A stretch of 64,000 bases of DNA, from assembly GCF_001730365.1 (NCBI RefSeq), contig NZ_MIKB01000013.1, positions 186,001 through 250,000 on the forward strand. The letters are read 5' to 3'. A program made the position numbers and the translations under genes. The notes beneath the pieces are model-generated. The model did no database searches, had not been told where the DNA came from, and saw nothing but the letters and a program-made list of their open reading frames with translations. The stretch is from Enterococcus quebecensis. GTDB taxonomy: Bacteria; Bacillota; Bacilli; Lactobacillales; Enterococcaceae. This document shows positions 35,002 through 44,544 of the stretch, piece after piece; within the stretch, counting starts at the first letter, position 1, and every line of letters starts with the position of its first letter.

Positions 35002-35733
35002 TTATCTACGTAATTCAAAAATAATTGAACGTAAATTATCTTCGTCTATGATCAGATAATGCAGGTCATCCAACATTATCATTTTTGCATCTGTTTTGTA
35101 ATCAATTGGTAAAGAGATAATACTTGTTCTTGAATCAATATGCGTCACCTGACTAGGAATCGATTGACTAGCTGAACCACCAAATAATCCTTCTGGCTCT
35201 GTTCCTAACTTCATTACTCCAATACCATGGGTCCAAGTTCTCACATTAATTTCAGGCTGAAGGCCTAGTTCATGATTGATCGTTACATCAAAACCCACTG
35301 GTAAAAATTTAACAAGTAATTGTTCTATATTCTCTAGTCGATCATCTAATACTGGAAATTTTCCATATATATCACTGTTTCGTGCATTGATGACTTCACT
35401 GTCGACTGTTGCATTTTGCTGAACGTCTCTAAACTGATCTTCTATTTTGGTTTGACGTTGCTCAACTTGAGTTTGTCTTTTTTCTGTTTTCTCAGCAATC
35501 TCTTTAATTCGGTTGAATAAAACACTTGAATATTCGGAGATTCTGGCAATTGATTCTCTTACATGGCGGCGCCACATTTTTGTTCTAACCCATAAGGCAT
35601 ATTTTTGGGTCAACGGGTCGATGACACCAAACTTGATGGCTTCTTCAATTTCTTCCACATCTGTAGGGTCTTTGTAGTCCACCTCATGATTTTCACCTGT
35701 GGGTTGTGTATCGTAAAATTTTTGTTCCGACAT
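35002..35733 (-). CDS. Phage baseplate protein with coiled coil
   Basis: 243 residues. N-terminal helix region with WVRTKMWRRHVRESIARIS, a coiled coil at about 70-100 (EKTEKRQTQVEQRQTKIEDQ), and a C-terminal beta domain (FDVTINHELGLQPEINVR, HIDSRTSIISLP). Position between Tal-like and fibre proteins suggests an upper-baseplate or neck-passage role. Unrecognised beyond that. Confidence 0.65.
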   Translation of the reverse strand: MSEQKFYDTQPTGENHEVDYKDPTDVEEIEEAIKFGVIDPLTQKYALWVRTKMWRRHVRESIARISEYSSVLFNRIKEIAEKTEKRQTQVEQRQTKIEDQFRDVQQNATVDSEVINARNSDIYGKFPVLDDRLENIEQLLVKFLPVGFDVTINHELGLQPEINVRTWTHGIGVMKLGTEPEGLFGGSASQSIPSQVTHIDSRTSIISLPIDYKTDAKMIMLDDLHYLIIDEDNLRSIIFELRR

Positions 35734-35744
35734 TGATTATTCAC

Positions 35745-37157
35745 CTACTTTTTCTGTAATTCTTTTATTAATGTAAACAGCTCTTCTATTTTGATTTGCT
35801 GCTCTGTCAATTTGATGTCTTGTGTTTGAATCATCTCTGCTTGTTCGACAAGTTTATTCCCTTGTTCTTCTAAGCCTTGTTTTTGTTCATTAATCGTTTG
35901 TTCAAACTCTGGTAATACAGCTGTTTTCTCTTGTAATTCTTGTGTATGTTGCTTTAGACCATCTATCGTCCTAGTACTAATACCAACATTATTTTTTACT
36001 ACTTCTAATGTTTCTTGCATCCCTTTATACTCTAGCTGATATTGAGAGAGTGTTTTTTTCCCGCTGCCGATTGTTAGTCTGATTTTTTGTGGATTTAAAA
36101 TGTCGATTTTTTTCTCTATCACTTGCAACGTTTCCTTCTCATACAGGAAAGGATTAGCTACTGAGTAGGAGTTGCCAAGTTGGATGATTTCATAGCGCTT
36201 ATCTAATAATCCAAGTTCAATTACCTCAGCTGTCCAAGTAATCAGCAACAAACGTTGGTTATTCAAAAATTCTTGACCTTTACGCTTTAATGTATTTTTG
36301 TCCGCTATATTAGGAAACTCAATCGTTGTTTGAATTACACCAAATTTCTTAACAAGGGCTTGATCTTCTAGATAGTTTTTGCCATTATTAACAGTTTCAA
36401 TCGTAGTCTTTGGTCGAAACTGATCTGTTTCTGTACCTGTGGATTCACTTAGCTCTAAATCTTTCCCTAAAGGAACAATTCTTGTGGCTAATTCAGAAAT
36501 ATCGATTTCACGGCTGGCACTTTTTAAATTACGAGCAATTTGTAAAGGTGTTGTAGAGACGGAGCCATATTCTGCTAAATAGTCTAAATATAAAGTCTCG
36601 TCTTTTTCTCTAAGAACTAAATAACCGCCTAATCGATCTAACAATTGATTTTTGATAATATCAGCTGTTTTTCCATAACCCGATCCACGATAAACCTTGT
36701 CAGACTCTGTTACTGTCACCGTTCCTAAATATATTTTTTTGTGATTCTCTACTTGATCGTTATGTTCATTTAATAGTTTTCCTAAAAATTGGCTAACAGA
36801 CATTATCGTAGATTTTATATATTTTTGCGTACTATCATATAGATAGGCTTTTTGGTCTTCACATAGAATTTTTTCGATGAAATGACCTTCACCACTCATA
36901 GTATTTGAAATTTTTGCTACTCTGCCTTTAAAAATTTGTCCATTCCGATCAGAAACAGTGACTAGGTTTACGATGGGTTCTGCTTTTCTATATAAAGGAT
37001 TGTTGACATTAATGGAAAATTCAAACGTACTAATGCCCAATCCTTCTAAAGAAAGTTCTAAATTACCAGCATTTACTTTATTTCCGTAATTTGCTGGTTC
37101 ATGCAGTACTATACCTTTTTTATCTTGAGAGTCTTCAAAAAGTGTAACACGGTACAT
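35745..37157 (-). CDS. Phage tail-associated protein (Tal/Prophage endopeptidase-tail type)
   Basis: 470 residues. N-terminal gp27-like barrel (LGISTFEFSINVNNPLYRKA, PIVNLVTVSDRNGQIFKGRV) and long C-terminal coiled coil (from about 400). Matches siphoviral Tal N-domains but lacks a visible peptidase or lysozyme domain, so it is the hub without a wall-degrading tip. Stop overlaps the Dit gene. Confidence 0.8.
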   Translation of the reverse strand: MYRVTLFEDSQDKKGIVLHEPANYGNKVNAGNLELSLEGLGISTFEFSINVNNPLYRKAEPIVNLVTVSDRNGQIFKGRVAKISNTMSGEGHFIEKILCEDQKAYLYDSTQKYIKSTIMSVSQFLGKLLNEHNDQVENHKKIYLGTVTVTESDKVYRGSGYGKTADIIKNQLLDRLGGYLVLREKDETLYLDYLAEYGSVSTTPLQIARNLKSASREIDISELATRIVPLGKDLELSESTGTETDQFRPKTTIETVNNGKNYLEDQALVKKFGVIQTTIEFPNIADKNTLKRKGQEFLNNQRLLLITWTAEVIELGLLDKRYEIIQLGNSYSVANPFLYEKETLQVIEKKIDILNPQKIRLTIGSGKKTLSQYQLEYKGMQETLEVVKNNVGISTRTIDGLKQHTQELQEKTAVLPEFEQTINEQKQGLEEQGNKLVEQAEMIQTQDIKLTEQQIKIEELFTLIKELQKK

Positions 37158-37876
37158 TAGACCATCACCTCAGTTTCAGTATTGAAACGAATATGACCGT
37201 TTCCAACTATTGTAAGATGATTTTCTCCTCTTTTTAATTTAAAAAATAAATCTTGGTTTTGACCTTTTTCAATGTCTAAAGTCTCACCATCTTCAGTAAT
37301 CAATACCATTTTTTCTGTAGCAGTGATAACTGGACTTGTCGCATTCACGCCTTCATTGATCAACAAAATCTGCCTTTGTCCTTTTACAAAAAATCCTGTC
37401 CACTGATCCACACCGTCCACAAAATAATCAAGATCAAATGCATCGTTATACCCTGCCGCATTTTTCAATGCAAAAGGATAACAATCAAAAACTAACGTCA
37501 ACGTTAATGAATTTTTATTTTGATCATCATCGGCAGTAACGCTTGTACATTTTCCTAACCAATGAGAACCATCCAACCATGAATCTGTAATTGGAGAAAT
37601 TTCATTTAACATCAATTGTTCCTTGGCTTCTTGTTCAAATCGTTTACGGTTTTCATATATGGTCAACGGTCGATATAATTTTACGGTGACCTTGCGATTA
37701 TCAAAAACTTTTTCACCTAATAACATCGAAAAATCATACACGCCCTGCATAAATGGAATACTTTCCATAATTTCTTGTTCATCTGGACTAGGAGCATCGT
37801 GTTCTAAAACATAATAGCCCGAATCTTTACTATTAAAGCGTCCCATTTCAATATATTCAGTTATTTCAATAGCCAT
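37157..37876 (-). CDS. Distal tail protein (Dit)
   Basis: 239 residues with Dit-family features: YYVLEHDAPSPDEQEIMESI, FMQGVYDFSMLLGEKVFDNR, and a C-terminal beta domain (NGHIRFNTETEVMV). Connects tail tube to baseplate. Overlaps the tape measure and Tal genes by one base each. Confidence 0.82.
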   Translation of the reverse strand: MAIEITEYIEMGRFNSKDSGYYVLEHDAPSPDEQEIMESIPFMQGVYDFSMLLGEKVFDNRKVTVKLYRPLTIYENRKRFEQEAKEQLMLNEISPITDSWLDGSHWLGKCTSVTADDDQNKNSLTLTLVFDCYPFALKNAAGYNDAFDLDYFVDGVDQWTGFFVKGQRQILLINEGVNATSPVITATEKMVLITEDGETLDIEKGQNQDLFFKLKRGENHLTIVGNGHIRFNTETEVMV

Positions 37877-40803
37877 TAACGATACCTCCCTGCATATCCA
37901 GCTTGATTTCCTAAAAAGCCATCCATTTGATTGCCGATTCCGCCAACTAAGGCACCACTTTCTAGAACAACTTTCATATTTTTAATTGTTTCGATCATTT
38001 CATGCATTTGATTAACCATGCTGTTTTGTACATCATGCTCCACTTTTAAGGTTGTTGTCGATGAAGTAGTATTTTTATCTGTAACAGCGTGTTGGATCTC
38101 ATTAATCATATTTCTAGCACTTGCTACTGCAACTTCCGTGTCTTCTTCGATTCCAACTGCCACACCTTGTGCAATAAATTTACCTACAGTATCTCTGAAA
38201 AGTCTTGATGGCGATTTGATAATTGCTTTTTTCTTCGCCTCTTCATTGACTTCAGTTACTAGTTCTCTCATTGCTCCAACAGCAGATTCTTTTCCAGCTG
38301 TGATTCCTGTAGCGACTCCTGCTGACATATCATATCCAACAGGATTAAAATCTACAGTCGCAGCTTGGTTTTTTGCAGCTTCTCCAAGAGCAAGTCCTGC
38401 ATTCCCTGCATTTCCTACTTGTTTGAAAACTCCTACTGCATAAGCTCCAGAGTTTCCCGAACCAGTTGCTGTAAATTCCGTATCTTGTTGTTTCAAAGCA
38501 TCTGTTCCAGCTTTGGCAATCGCTTTGTTGGCAGTTTGTACCTCTCCCATTTTGGAAGTTGAACCGTTAGTCATCGACCCGATCAGCATAGACCCCACTT
38601 CGGAAGCGTCCAACTCTCCTGATTTCAGCCCTTCAATCAATTTCTGTTTACCAACGTCTCCTTGCAAGAATAGTTCATTAGGCAAATTACTGATTCCATC
38701 GACAGCATTTTGACTCAATTGTGTACCAACCTGTGTCAAATCACCACTTTGTAAAGCAGTTAAAAGACTATCACTCGCTTCAAGACCTCTGCTTTGCAAA
38801 ATACCAGCAAGTACTGTCATTTGATCATTGACACTATTGTTTGACTCGTTATATTTACCTACAATATTTGCTAACTCTTGACCAGTCATTTCTCCCATGC
38901 CTTTTAAACCATTAGCAACCGTCTCTGATTTTAATTGTTCGTTTTGCTGCAACATGGTTAGCATATCTATCCCTGCTTGAGTTTGTTGTTCTTTTGCTTG
39001 CTCATTGTGTAAAGATAAGGCTGTGAGTTGTTGATTTAGATTTGCTTTTTGCACTTCATCTGACGTTTCAGCGATTTGTTGTTTTAGTCCAGCCATTTCT
39101 TCTTCATTTGTAACCATTTGTTCTTTTCTATTTTGATAAAGTGCTTGTGTAGCACTGACAGAAGCTTGTAGTTCCGTTTCGCTTAATTGTTCGCCTAGCT
39201 CTAATTTATGTTTAGCTGCTTCAACAATTAGTTGTTGTTGTTCCATTAACCCTTCACGAACAGCGTTGTTTTGATCTTGTAAGGCTTTACGTTGTTCTTC
39301 AGATAATGCTTCACCTTCCAAGGTTTTATTGGCTACTAACATCTCTTTGTTTGCATTTACAATTGTCAACATCTCACCAGCTCCAGAACCTGCTTGAGTG
39401 ATCATTGTTGAATAGGCTTTACTTTGAGCAGCTATTTGCTTCTCACCAGTTAATTCCTCTGATTTAGCAAGTTCCTCACTAGTTTTTTCCTTCATTAATT
39501 TCATGTTGTCAGCATGTCGGCCCATAATTTGCTCTGCTGCTTCAAATCGTGTCGTTGACTGTTCCATTCCTTCACCAGAAAAAGCATTTATTGCTGCTCT
39601 TCCCACCTCAGAATATTTGGTTTTTAAACTATCAATTTTAGTGCCCGCTTCATCTAAACTAGTTTTGTACGCTTCGCCCATTTCTTTAACTTTCTCGCCG
39701 GAAATAGCTGTCTCTTTCCCTAATTCTTTTGTTGATTCTGTCAATACACCTTTTACAGCTGAATTTTCTCCTAAGTTCTTGAAACCATCAACGATACCGC
39801 CAATATTCTCTTTTACTTTATTAAATTCTTCACCTGCACCTTTAAAGTCACCAGTTAATAGTTTGCCCACGCTTTTTCCTAGAGTAAGCAATGTCAGAAA
39901 TCCATTGACGACTGACATAACCGTAACTACTAAAAATCTGAATACATCAACTACGGCCGCACCAGCAACTACTAAACCTTCAATTAAAAATGCACCAACT
40001 GGTTTTAAAACAGACATCAACTGGTCAAAAACGGGTGCTAAACTTGTGACTGATCCTTTGATCACATTAAATGCAGAAGATACAAACCCTTGGATGTTAT
40101 TAAAATTTGATTTCCAAGCAACAGTCATAGCAACCACGGCCCCAACAATCAGAGCTAAAGCTGCACCAATAGGATTTGTTAATAAAAAAACACTTAAGGT
40201 CTGAAATGCACCCATTACTCCTGTTAACATAGTGACGACCTGACTTTGAAAAAATGGAACAATTCCACCTGCACTTGCAATAGAAAGTTTAAATCCATTC
40301 ATTCCTATTGAAGCAGACTGACCTAAACCTTTCATTGATTCCATCGCACCTGTCGCCATTGTACTAACCTTATTTTGAAACAAAGGCAACACACCACCAG
40401 ATGTTTCAATAACTGATTGAAAATTAAGCATTGCAGCTGATGCATTTGGACCTAATGTTGAAAAAAAGGTAGATACTGCTTCCGTTGAGCTTGTAAGATT
40501 TGTCATAAGCTTTTGACCAAGACTATTATTGAAGTCTTCCAAATTATTTTTTATTCCCGAAAATACTTCACTATAATTTTGAAAATTATCAAGTACAGTC
40601 ATAGCTAATCCACCAGAGGCCACTAACAAGTCCATAGAACTAGTAAGCAAACCCAAATCAGCTCCCAGTTGTGCACTAAATTGACCGACGCTTTGCATCG
40701 TACTTCCAAATGAGTCTAAAAGTTCCGTTGCACTATTGATTTTTTCTTTAAATTCGTTATCATCCAATTGTAGCTTGGTTGTTTTAGTATCTTTCTCTTC
40801 CAT
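37876..40803 (-). CDS. Phage tape measure protein
   Basis: 975 residues. Long helical protein with hydrophobic segments at about 195-235 and 270-310 (LLTNPIGAALALIVGAVVA) and a long Gln/Glu/Lys-rich coiled coil. C-terminal SPSRLFRDTVGKFIAQGVAV is a common tape measure ending. Length predicts a tail of roughly 140-150 nm by the usual rise per residue. Largest gene of the module. Confidence 0.9.
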   Translation of the reverse strand: MEEKDTKTTKLQLDDNEFKEKINSATELLDSFGSTMQSVGQFSAQLGADLGLLTSSMDLLVASGGLAMTVLDNFQNYSEVFSGIKNNLEDFNNSLGQKLMTNLTSSTEAVSTFFSTLGPNASAAMLNFQSVIETSGGVLPLFQNKVSTMATGAMESMKGLGQSASIGMNGFKLSIASAGGIVPFFQSQVVTMLTGVMGAFQTLSVFLLTNPIGAALALIVGAVVAMTVAWKSNFNNIQGFVSSAFNVIKGSVTSLAPVFDQLMSVLKPVGAFLIEGLVVAGAAVVDVFRFLVVTVMSVVNGFLTLLTLGKSVGKLLTGDFKGAGEEFNKVKENIGGIVDGFKNLGENSAVKGVLTESTKELGKETAISGEKVKEMGEAYKTSLDEAGTKIDSLKTKYSEVGRAAINAFSGEGMEQSTTRFEAAEQIMGRHADNMKLMKEKTSEELAKSEELTGEKQIAAQSKAYSTMITQAGSGAGEMLTIVNANKEMLVANKTLEGEALSEEQRKALQDQNNAVREGLMEQQQLIVEAAKHKLELGEQLSETELQASVSATQALYQNRKEQMVTNEEEMAGLKQQIAETSDEVQKANLNQQLTALSLHNEQAKEQQTQAGIDMLTMLQQNEQLKSETVANGLKGMGEMTGQELANIVGKYNESNNSVNDQMTVLAGILQSRGLEASDSLLTALQSGDLTQVGTQLSQNAVDGISNLPNELFLQGDVGKQKLIEGLKSGELDASEVGSMLIGSMTNGSTSKMGEVQTANKAIAKAGTDALKQQDTEFTATGSGNSGAYAVGVFKQVGNAGNAGLALGEAAKNQAATVDFNPVGYDMSAGVATGITAGKESAVGAMRELVTEVNEEAKKKAIIKSPSRLFRDTVGKFIAQGVAVGIEEDTEVAVASARNMINEIQHAVTDKNTTSSTTTLKVEHDVQNSMVNQMHEMIETIKNMKVVLESGALVGGIGNQMDGFLGNQAGYAGRYR

Positions 40804-41127
40804 TTATTTACCTCCTTTCTGATTCTTTTTAGATACGATTTCTTTTGCTCGTATCAGTCGTTGGCGCATTTCATACAAGTCCTCAGTATCCTCCTGTTTT
40901 TGAATACCTTTCTGTTTGAAATCCGCTAAAATTGTTTGTTCATTTTTTTCGTAGTCGTAAATACTTTTGACATCTTTTATAACAAAACGACCTTTCTTTT
41001 CAGCTTTAAATAAGCGATTCGCAAAAGCTGTTGTGTAAACTCTTCGTTCTGCTTCATTTTGGTTAAGCAAATAAGCCTTCGTTCTTAACGTGTATTCCCA
41101 TGGTGTCATTCGATCAATTTCTTTCAA
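40804..41127 (-). CDS. Tail assembly chaperone-like protein (second frame)
   Basis: 107 residues, basic. Directly upstream of the tape measure, where the second assembly chaperone (the GT extension) lies. Starts MKEIDRMTPWEYTLRTKAYL, which resembles phage proteins of this position. 35 bases separate it from the preceding chaperone, so no classical frameshift fusion is evident. Confidence 0.7.
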   Translation of the reverse strand: MKEIDRMTPWEYTLRTKAYLLNQNEAERRVYTTAFANRLFKAEKKGRFVIKDVKSIYDYEKNEQTILADFKQKGIQKQEDTEDLYEMRQRLIRAKEIVSKKNQKGGK

Positions 41128-41162
41128 TGTGATTCCTGGAAAATACCGAAAACAGCTAAGAA

Positions 41163-41570
41163 CTATTTCGTCATAGCTTGCTCCAAACTTGCTTTGGCTT
41201 GTGCTTCTACGGTTTTCATCATTTGCTCGATGTTGTTCTTGATTTTCATTGCTCGCTTTTTCAACAATGGCGCCGATGTTAAGTACTCGATAAAATTTTC
41301 AAATAATGCTTCAACCTCATCAGACGTTTCTAAGTAATGGATAATGTCTTTTTCTTCCAACTCTTCATAAGTGCTTAAACTAGCCATTAAGACTGATTTT
41401 AAAGCATTAGGATCACCATCAATTAATCCGCCGATCAATAAGGTTAAATTATCTACTTGCTCTGAATCTTTTGGCAACGCATTAATCTCATTTAAAAATT
41501 TAAATCCAAAAATTAAAGGATATTTTTTTTCTCCTATTGTTACTACTGCTTTCGTTGTTTTTTTACTCAT
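41163..41570 (-). CDS. Tail assembly chaperone
   Basis: 135 residues. FGFKFLNEINAL and LIGGLIDGDPNALKSVLMAS match the G-type tail assembly chaperone of Gram-positive siphophages (tail assembly chaperone 1). Located between the major tail protein and tape measure. Confidence 0.78.
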   Translation of the reverse strand: MSKKTTKAVVTIGEKKYPLIFGFKFLNEINALPKDSEQVDNLTLLIGGLIDGDPNALKSVLMASLSTYEELEEKDIIHYLETSDEVEALFENFIEYLTSAPLLKKRAMKIKNNIEQMMKTVEAQAKASLEQAMTK

Positions 41571-41662
41571 TATTCATTCCTCCAATTATCTTTCTTCAAA
41601 AGATGAGAGACAAAACTGTATAGGTCTTGTCTCGACATCATTATGTTCAGCTAAATCAAGCT

Positions 41663-42217
41663 TTATTCAGCAGGTTTTGCTGTTGTTTGTGGTTCGTAAA
41701 TTGCTTTTGGCTCTTCTGGTTTTGCATCTACTACTGTATCGTAGAAGAAGGCTTTGGCTAATTCATCATTTTCAGCGTCAACGGTTGCTTCCCCATTTAC
41801 TAATAAACCGTTTAAATTCAACATTGTTGACACAGAAGCGTTACTTTCAGCTTCAGCCGCATCAGGAAAGTTTCCTAAGATACCTGTACCATATTGCGCT
41901 TTGTATTTACGTTTTTCACCTTCAACAGGGTTATCGAAAAAGATTCGCCAAACTTCGATTTCTTCTCCATTTTCATAGGCATATTCCAACATACTGAACA
42001 CATCTGTATTCGTTTTTAAAAATTCCATTTCAATATTTGACTCGATGCTGCCGCCAGTAGCAACACTTCCATCTTTAGTTGCTTGTGTTTCTACATTTGT
42101 TTCACGATTATAAGTATGACTCATTTCTAAAGCTAATAGACCTGCTTTTTTGTGTGCACGTTCCTTTAACAAACGAAACATTAATTTGACATTTTTACCA
42201 TGAATTGCTTTTTCCAT
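41663..42217 (-). CDS. Major tail tube protein
   Basis: 184 residues, a phage major tail protein of the TP901-1 type: MSHTYNRETNVETQATKDGS, IEMEFLKTNTDVFSMLEYA, EIEVWRIFFDN. Polymerises into the tail tube. GAGGAGAG precedes the ATG. Upstream lies a degraded head-gene remnant. Confidence 0.85.
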   Translation of the reverse strand: MEKAIHGKNVKLMFRLLKERAHKKAGLLALEMSHTYNRETNVETQATKDGSVATGGSIESNIEMEFLKTNTDVFSMLEYAYENGEEIEVWRIFFDNPVEGEKRKYKAQYGTGILGNFPDAAEAESNASVSTMLNLNGLLVNGEATVDAENDELAKAFFYDTVVDAKPEEPKAIYEPQTTAKPAE

Positions 42218-42353
42218 AATTGATTCTCTCCTCTTGGTTGATTATTTTTTGATGTATCATAATTGTTTGTCCAGATCTTTTTACGTGAATAAATGCTTGC
42301 ACGTTCCCATTGCTTTTAGTGTCTTCAATGCTTGGACCATAACGCTCAGGTTT
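42218..42353 (-). pseudogene. Remnant of a head-tail joining gene
   Basis: An open stretch without start reads KPERYGPSIEDTKSNGNVQA then FIHVKRSGQTIMIHQK, resembling the C-terminal end of a small phage head-tail joining or stopper protein. A stop lies just upstream of it in frame and it has no ribosome-binding site. Trace of a head module deleted next to the tail tube gene. Confidence 0.4.
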
Positions 42354-42438
42354 TTATTCTAATTATTTTTTATGTCTTTAACCTTTCAAAATACTCCCAT
42401 TATACTTTCAATAAAAAGTGATCCTTTTTCTCTTGATA

Positions 42439-42759
42439 TTACCGGATGTCTGTTTTTCCTTTTTTAACGGAAAAAACAAAATTTACAATTGCTTGTGCAT
42501 TTTTTCTAGTAACATCTATATTTTCATTTGTTACACATTCAATAACATCCATATCAAAAGGTAGATGATGACTCAAAAAAATTTTAGCTGCTTCTTTATA
42601 TGAACTAGTAGAATTTTTTTCCTCTTCAAAAGCGGCCATTTCTGACTTTCTTTTTTTTCGCCATCTATTGAGTTTTTGTCTAACGATTCTATCTACGTCA
42701 GCATCAGTGTATTTATATTCTTGATCTTTTTTTATTTTATTTTTCCTCCTTTTGTACAC
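42439..42759 (-). CDS. DUF4355/scaffold-like phage protein
   Basis: 106 residues. YTDADVDRIVRQKLNRWRKK matches the start of phage capsid scaffolding proteins of the DUF4355 type, followed by a charged linker and a C-terminal segment (ENIDVTRKNAQAIVNFVFSV) also seen there. It is shorter than functional scaffolds (about 180-200). No capsid gene is present, so this is a residue of the head module or reused. Confidence 0.6.
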   Translation of the reverse strand: MYKRRKNKIKKDQEYKYTDADVDRIVRQKLNRWRKKRKSEMAAFEEEKNSTSSYKEAAKIFLSHHLPFDMDVIECVTNENIDVTRKNAQAIVNFVFSVKKGKTDIR

Positions 42760-42874
42760 ATAGGATTGTCTGTGATTACTGTGTCTTTATAATAAGTTAT
42801 TTTTTTAAGTCCTCCCCTTCAAAATTCTCCCAACATTCTTTCACAATTCTTCTTTAGTATATTTTGGGAACAAA

Positions 42875-42915
42875 AATAGATCATACAAAACGATGACCGT
42901 TTCGTATGACCTATT
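42875..42915 (-). terminator. Terminator after the 42969 gene
   Basis: AATAG-TCATAC-AAACG arms pair with mismatches; on the minus strand the stem ends CTATTTTTG. It separates the small coiled-coil gene from the tail module, which then needs its own promoter in 42760-42870. Confidence 0.7.
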
Positions 42916-42968
42916 ATCTTGTTATAAAAAAGGAATTCTTTGTTATCCTAGTTACACATAGATGATGC

Positions 42969-43154
42969 TTACTTTACAATATCCAGGACTTTCTCATAAG
43001 CTTCAATTTGAGCATATAAACGTTGGACTTGCAATTCATTTTCAATATAATTGATTGAGTTTCCAAGTCTTTCTTGACGTTTATCTTCTAAACGTTCGAC
43101 TTCTTTTTTAGCTTCATTCGCTAATTGATTGATTTTATCAATTTTTTCTGACAT
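42969..43154 (-). CDS. Small coiled-coil protein
   Basis: 61 residues, highly charged helix (NEAKKEVERLEDKRQERLGN, YAQIEAYEKVLDIVK). AGGAGG precedes the ATG. Followed by its own terminator. Unrecognised; may be a regulator or a housekeeping small protein unrelated to the phage module. Confidence 0.6.
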   Translation of the reverse strand: MSEKIDKINQLANEAKKEVERLEDKRQERLGNSINYIENELQVQRLYAQIEAYEKVLDIVK

Positions 43155-43340
43155 GATGCATTCCTCCTATAATATACTTAGTTGTACTATTAGTGTAGGC
43201 TCTTTTTTGCAAATACACAAAGATTACGTATTAGCATTAGGAGACACATTCTTTGTGTACTTAAATATCAGAGAAATTATATGGATCGAATTGCGGAGTT
43301 GTCTAATAAAAAGATATACTTATAGTGAAAGAAGTTTGTT

Positions 43341-43570
43341 ATGTCTATTAAAAGTATTATCGGTTTATTTTTGTTATTAGCATTAGCACTTAATTTTTTC
43401 ATACGAACCATTCGTTTTTATACGAAAGTTGTAATGACTCCTACCAATTAGATGGGCTAAATACTAAGAAAAAAATAAAATTTGTTCCTACAAAAAAGAG
43501 TTCATCTCTCAAAAAATCAAAAACAATGTATAAATTCACTTGCCCAAAATGCGGGAAATATGCGTATTAA
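43341..43570 (+). pseudogene. Broken small membrane/zinc-ribbon gene
   Basis: ATG at 43341 opens a 36-codon frame with one TM helix (IIGLFLLLALALNFFI), stopping at 43451. A shifted frame continues as LDGLNTKKKIKFVP and ends KFTCPKCGKYAY at 43570, a CxxC half zinc ribbon. Together they look like one gene of about 75 codons split by an indel. The rest of 43155-43806 has a 39-codon hydrophobic frame (43604-43723) without ATG and nothing else I can support. Confidence 0.35.
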
Positions 43571-43806
43571 GAGAAAATTTTTGACTTAAATATTAACAAA
43601 GGGTTGGGCTTGATCCATTTCCAAGCAGACCATATACAGCTAGAGATCTTTAAAGAATTTCTAGTTAATTGTATATCACCTACACTTGTAGGAGCTATTA
43701 TATTAAGAACATTTCTATTTTAAGCTTCTTAAAAAGAATATTTTATCGTAAGTTATTTTTATTATCTGTTACAAAAGAATCCCACCTCAAATAAGATGGG
43801 GACAAT

Positions 43807-44544
43807 TTAAGGATTTACATTTTGTATTGACTCGATCACTTGTGTATTATCAATCGTATAATCAATATAAAACGCCATAGGTCGAGAGTTGTCAGCATAA
43901 TTAAGCGTAACTTTTAGCTTTACCTGTTGACCTTTAACCACAGCATCAGCCCACTTATTTTCAAGTTTTTTATAGCTGCTTAAATTTACATGACTAGCCT
44001 GAGATACTAAATTGTCTAATTTGGGAGATCCACCAAAGCGATCTCCGGTCAAATGCCCTGCATGATCTCCTAACAACTTATCAGGAGTATTCGGATCATG
44101 TGGTAGTCTCACTTTACGAGTCGTCATTTTCAACTTGCCAATATCGACAGCCACTATACGACCTCTGTGGTCTGTCCTATATTTATAATCGTATTCTCCG
44201 GTGATATACTCCATGTTGGGTTTAAGCACTCTATCTTTAATCAACCAATGATCATTATCAACTAATGGTGGTATATTATCACTAACACTAGCAATCCTCT
44301 GTTGCTTAATTTTATCTAGCGTCTTTGGGCCAATCCCTTTTGCCTTGATTAAATCATCAAGTTTATTGTATGGACGACTGTCAATAATCGATTGCGCAAT
44401 AACTGGACCTACTCCGGTAATTTTTGTTAACTCATCAATAGATGCAGTGTTTACATTTACAATTACACTTGCATTAGCAGACGTCGGCAAAGTAAAAATA
44501 ACCACCAGCATAATGGATACTAAAGATTTTTTTATTTTATCCAT
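43807..44544 (-). CDS. Secreted HhH and DNA/RNA non-specific endonuclease-type protein
   Basis: 245 residues. Sec signal peptide (KKSLVSIMLVVIFTLPTSANA). ComEA-type helix-hairpin-helix at about 28-85 (VNVNTASIDELTKITGVGP, IKAKGIGPKTLDKIKQQ). C-terminal domain has GDHAGHLTGDRFGGSPKLDN and ASHVNLSSYKKLENKWADAV, the DxGHLxxDRFGG pattern of EndA/NucA-like or toxin-type nucleases, including the catalytic His. Start at the ATG with GGAGGAG at 6 bases; the 70-codon extension is rejected. Secreted DNA-binding nuclease for nutrient acquisition, competence-like uptake or competition. Confidence 0.78.
   Translation of the reverse strand: MDKIKKSLVSIMLVVIFTLPTSANASVIVNVNTASIDELTKITGVGPVIAQSIIDSRPYNKLDDLIKAKGIGPKTLDKIKQQRIASVSDNIPPLVDNDHWLIKDRVLKPNMEYITGEYDYKYRTDHRGRIVAVDIGKLKMTTRKVRLPHDPNTPDKLLGDHAGHLTGDRFGGSPKLDNLVSQASHVNLSSYKKLENKWADAVVKGQQVKLKVTLNYADNSRPMAFYIDYTIDNTQVIESIQNVNP

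Noticed and set aside
39503-40204. Long plus-strand ORF opposite the tape measure gene
   Set aside because: Shadow frame of a clear 975-residue phage protein; no ribosome-binding site and biased composition.
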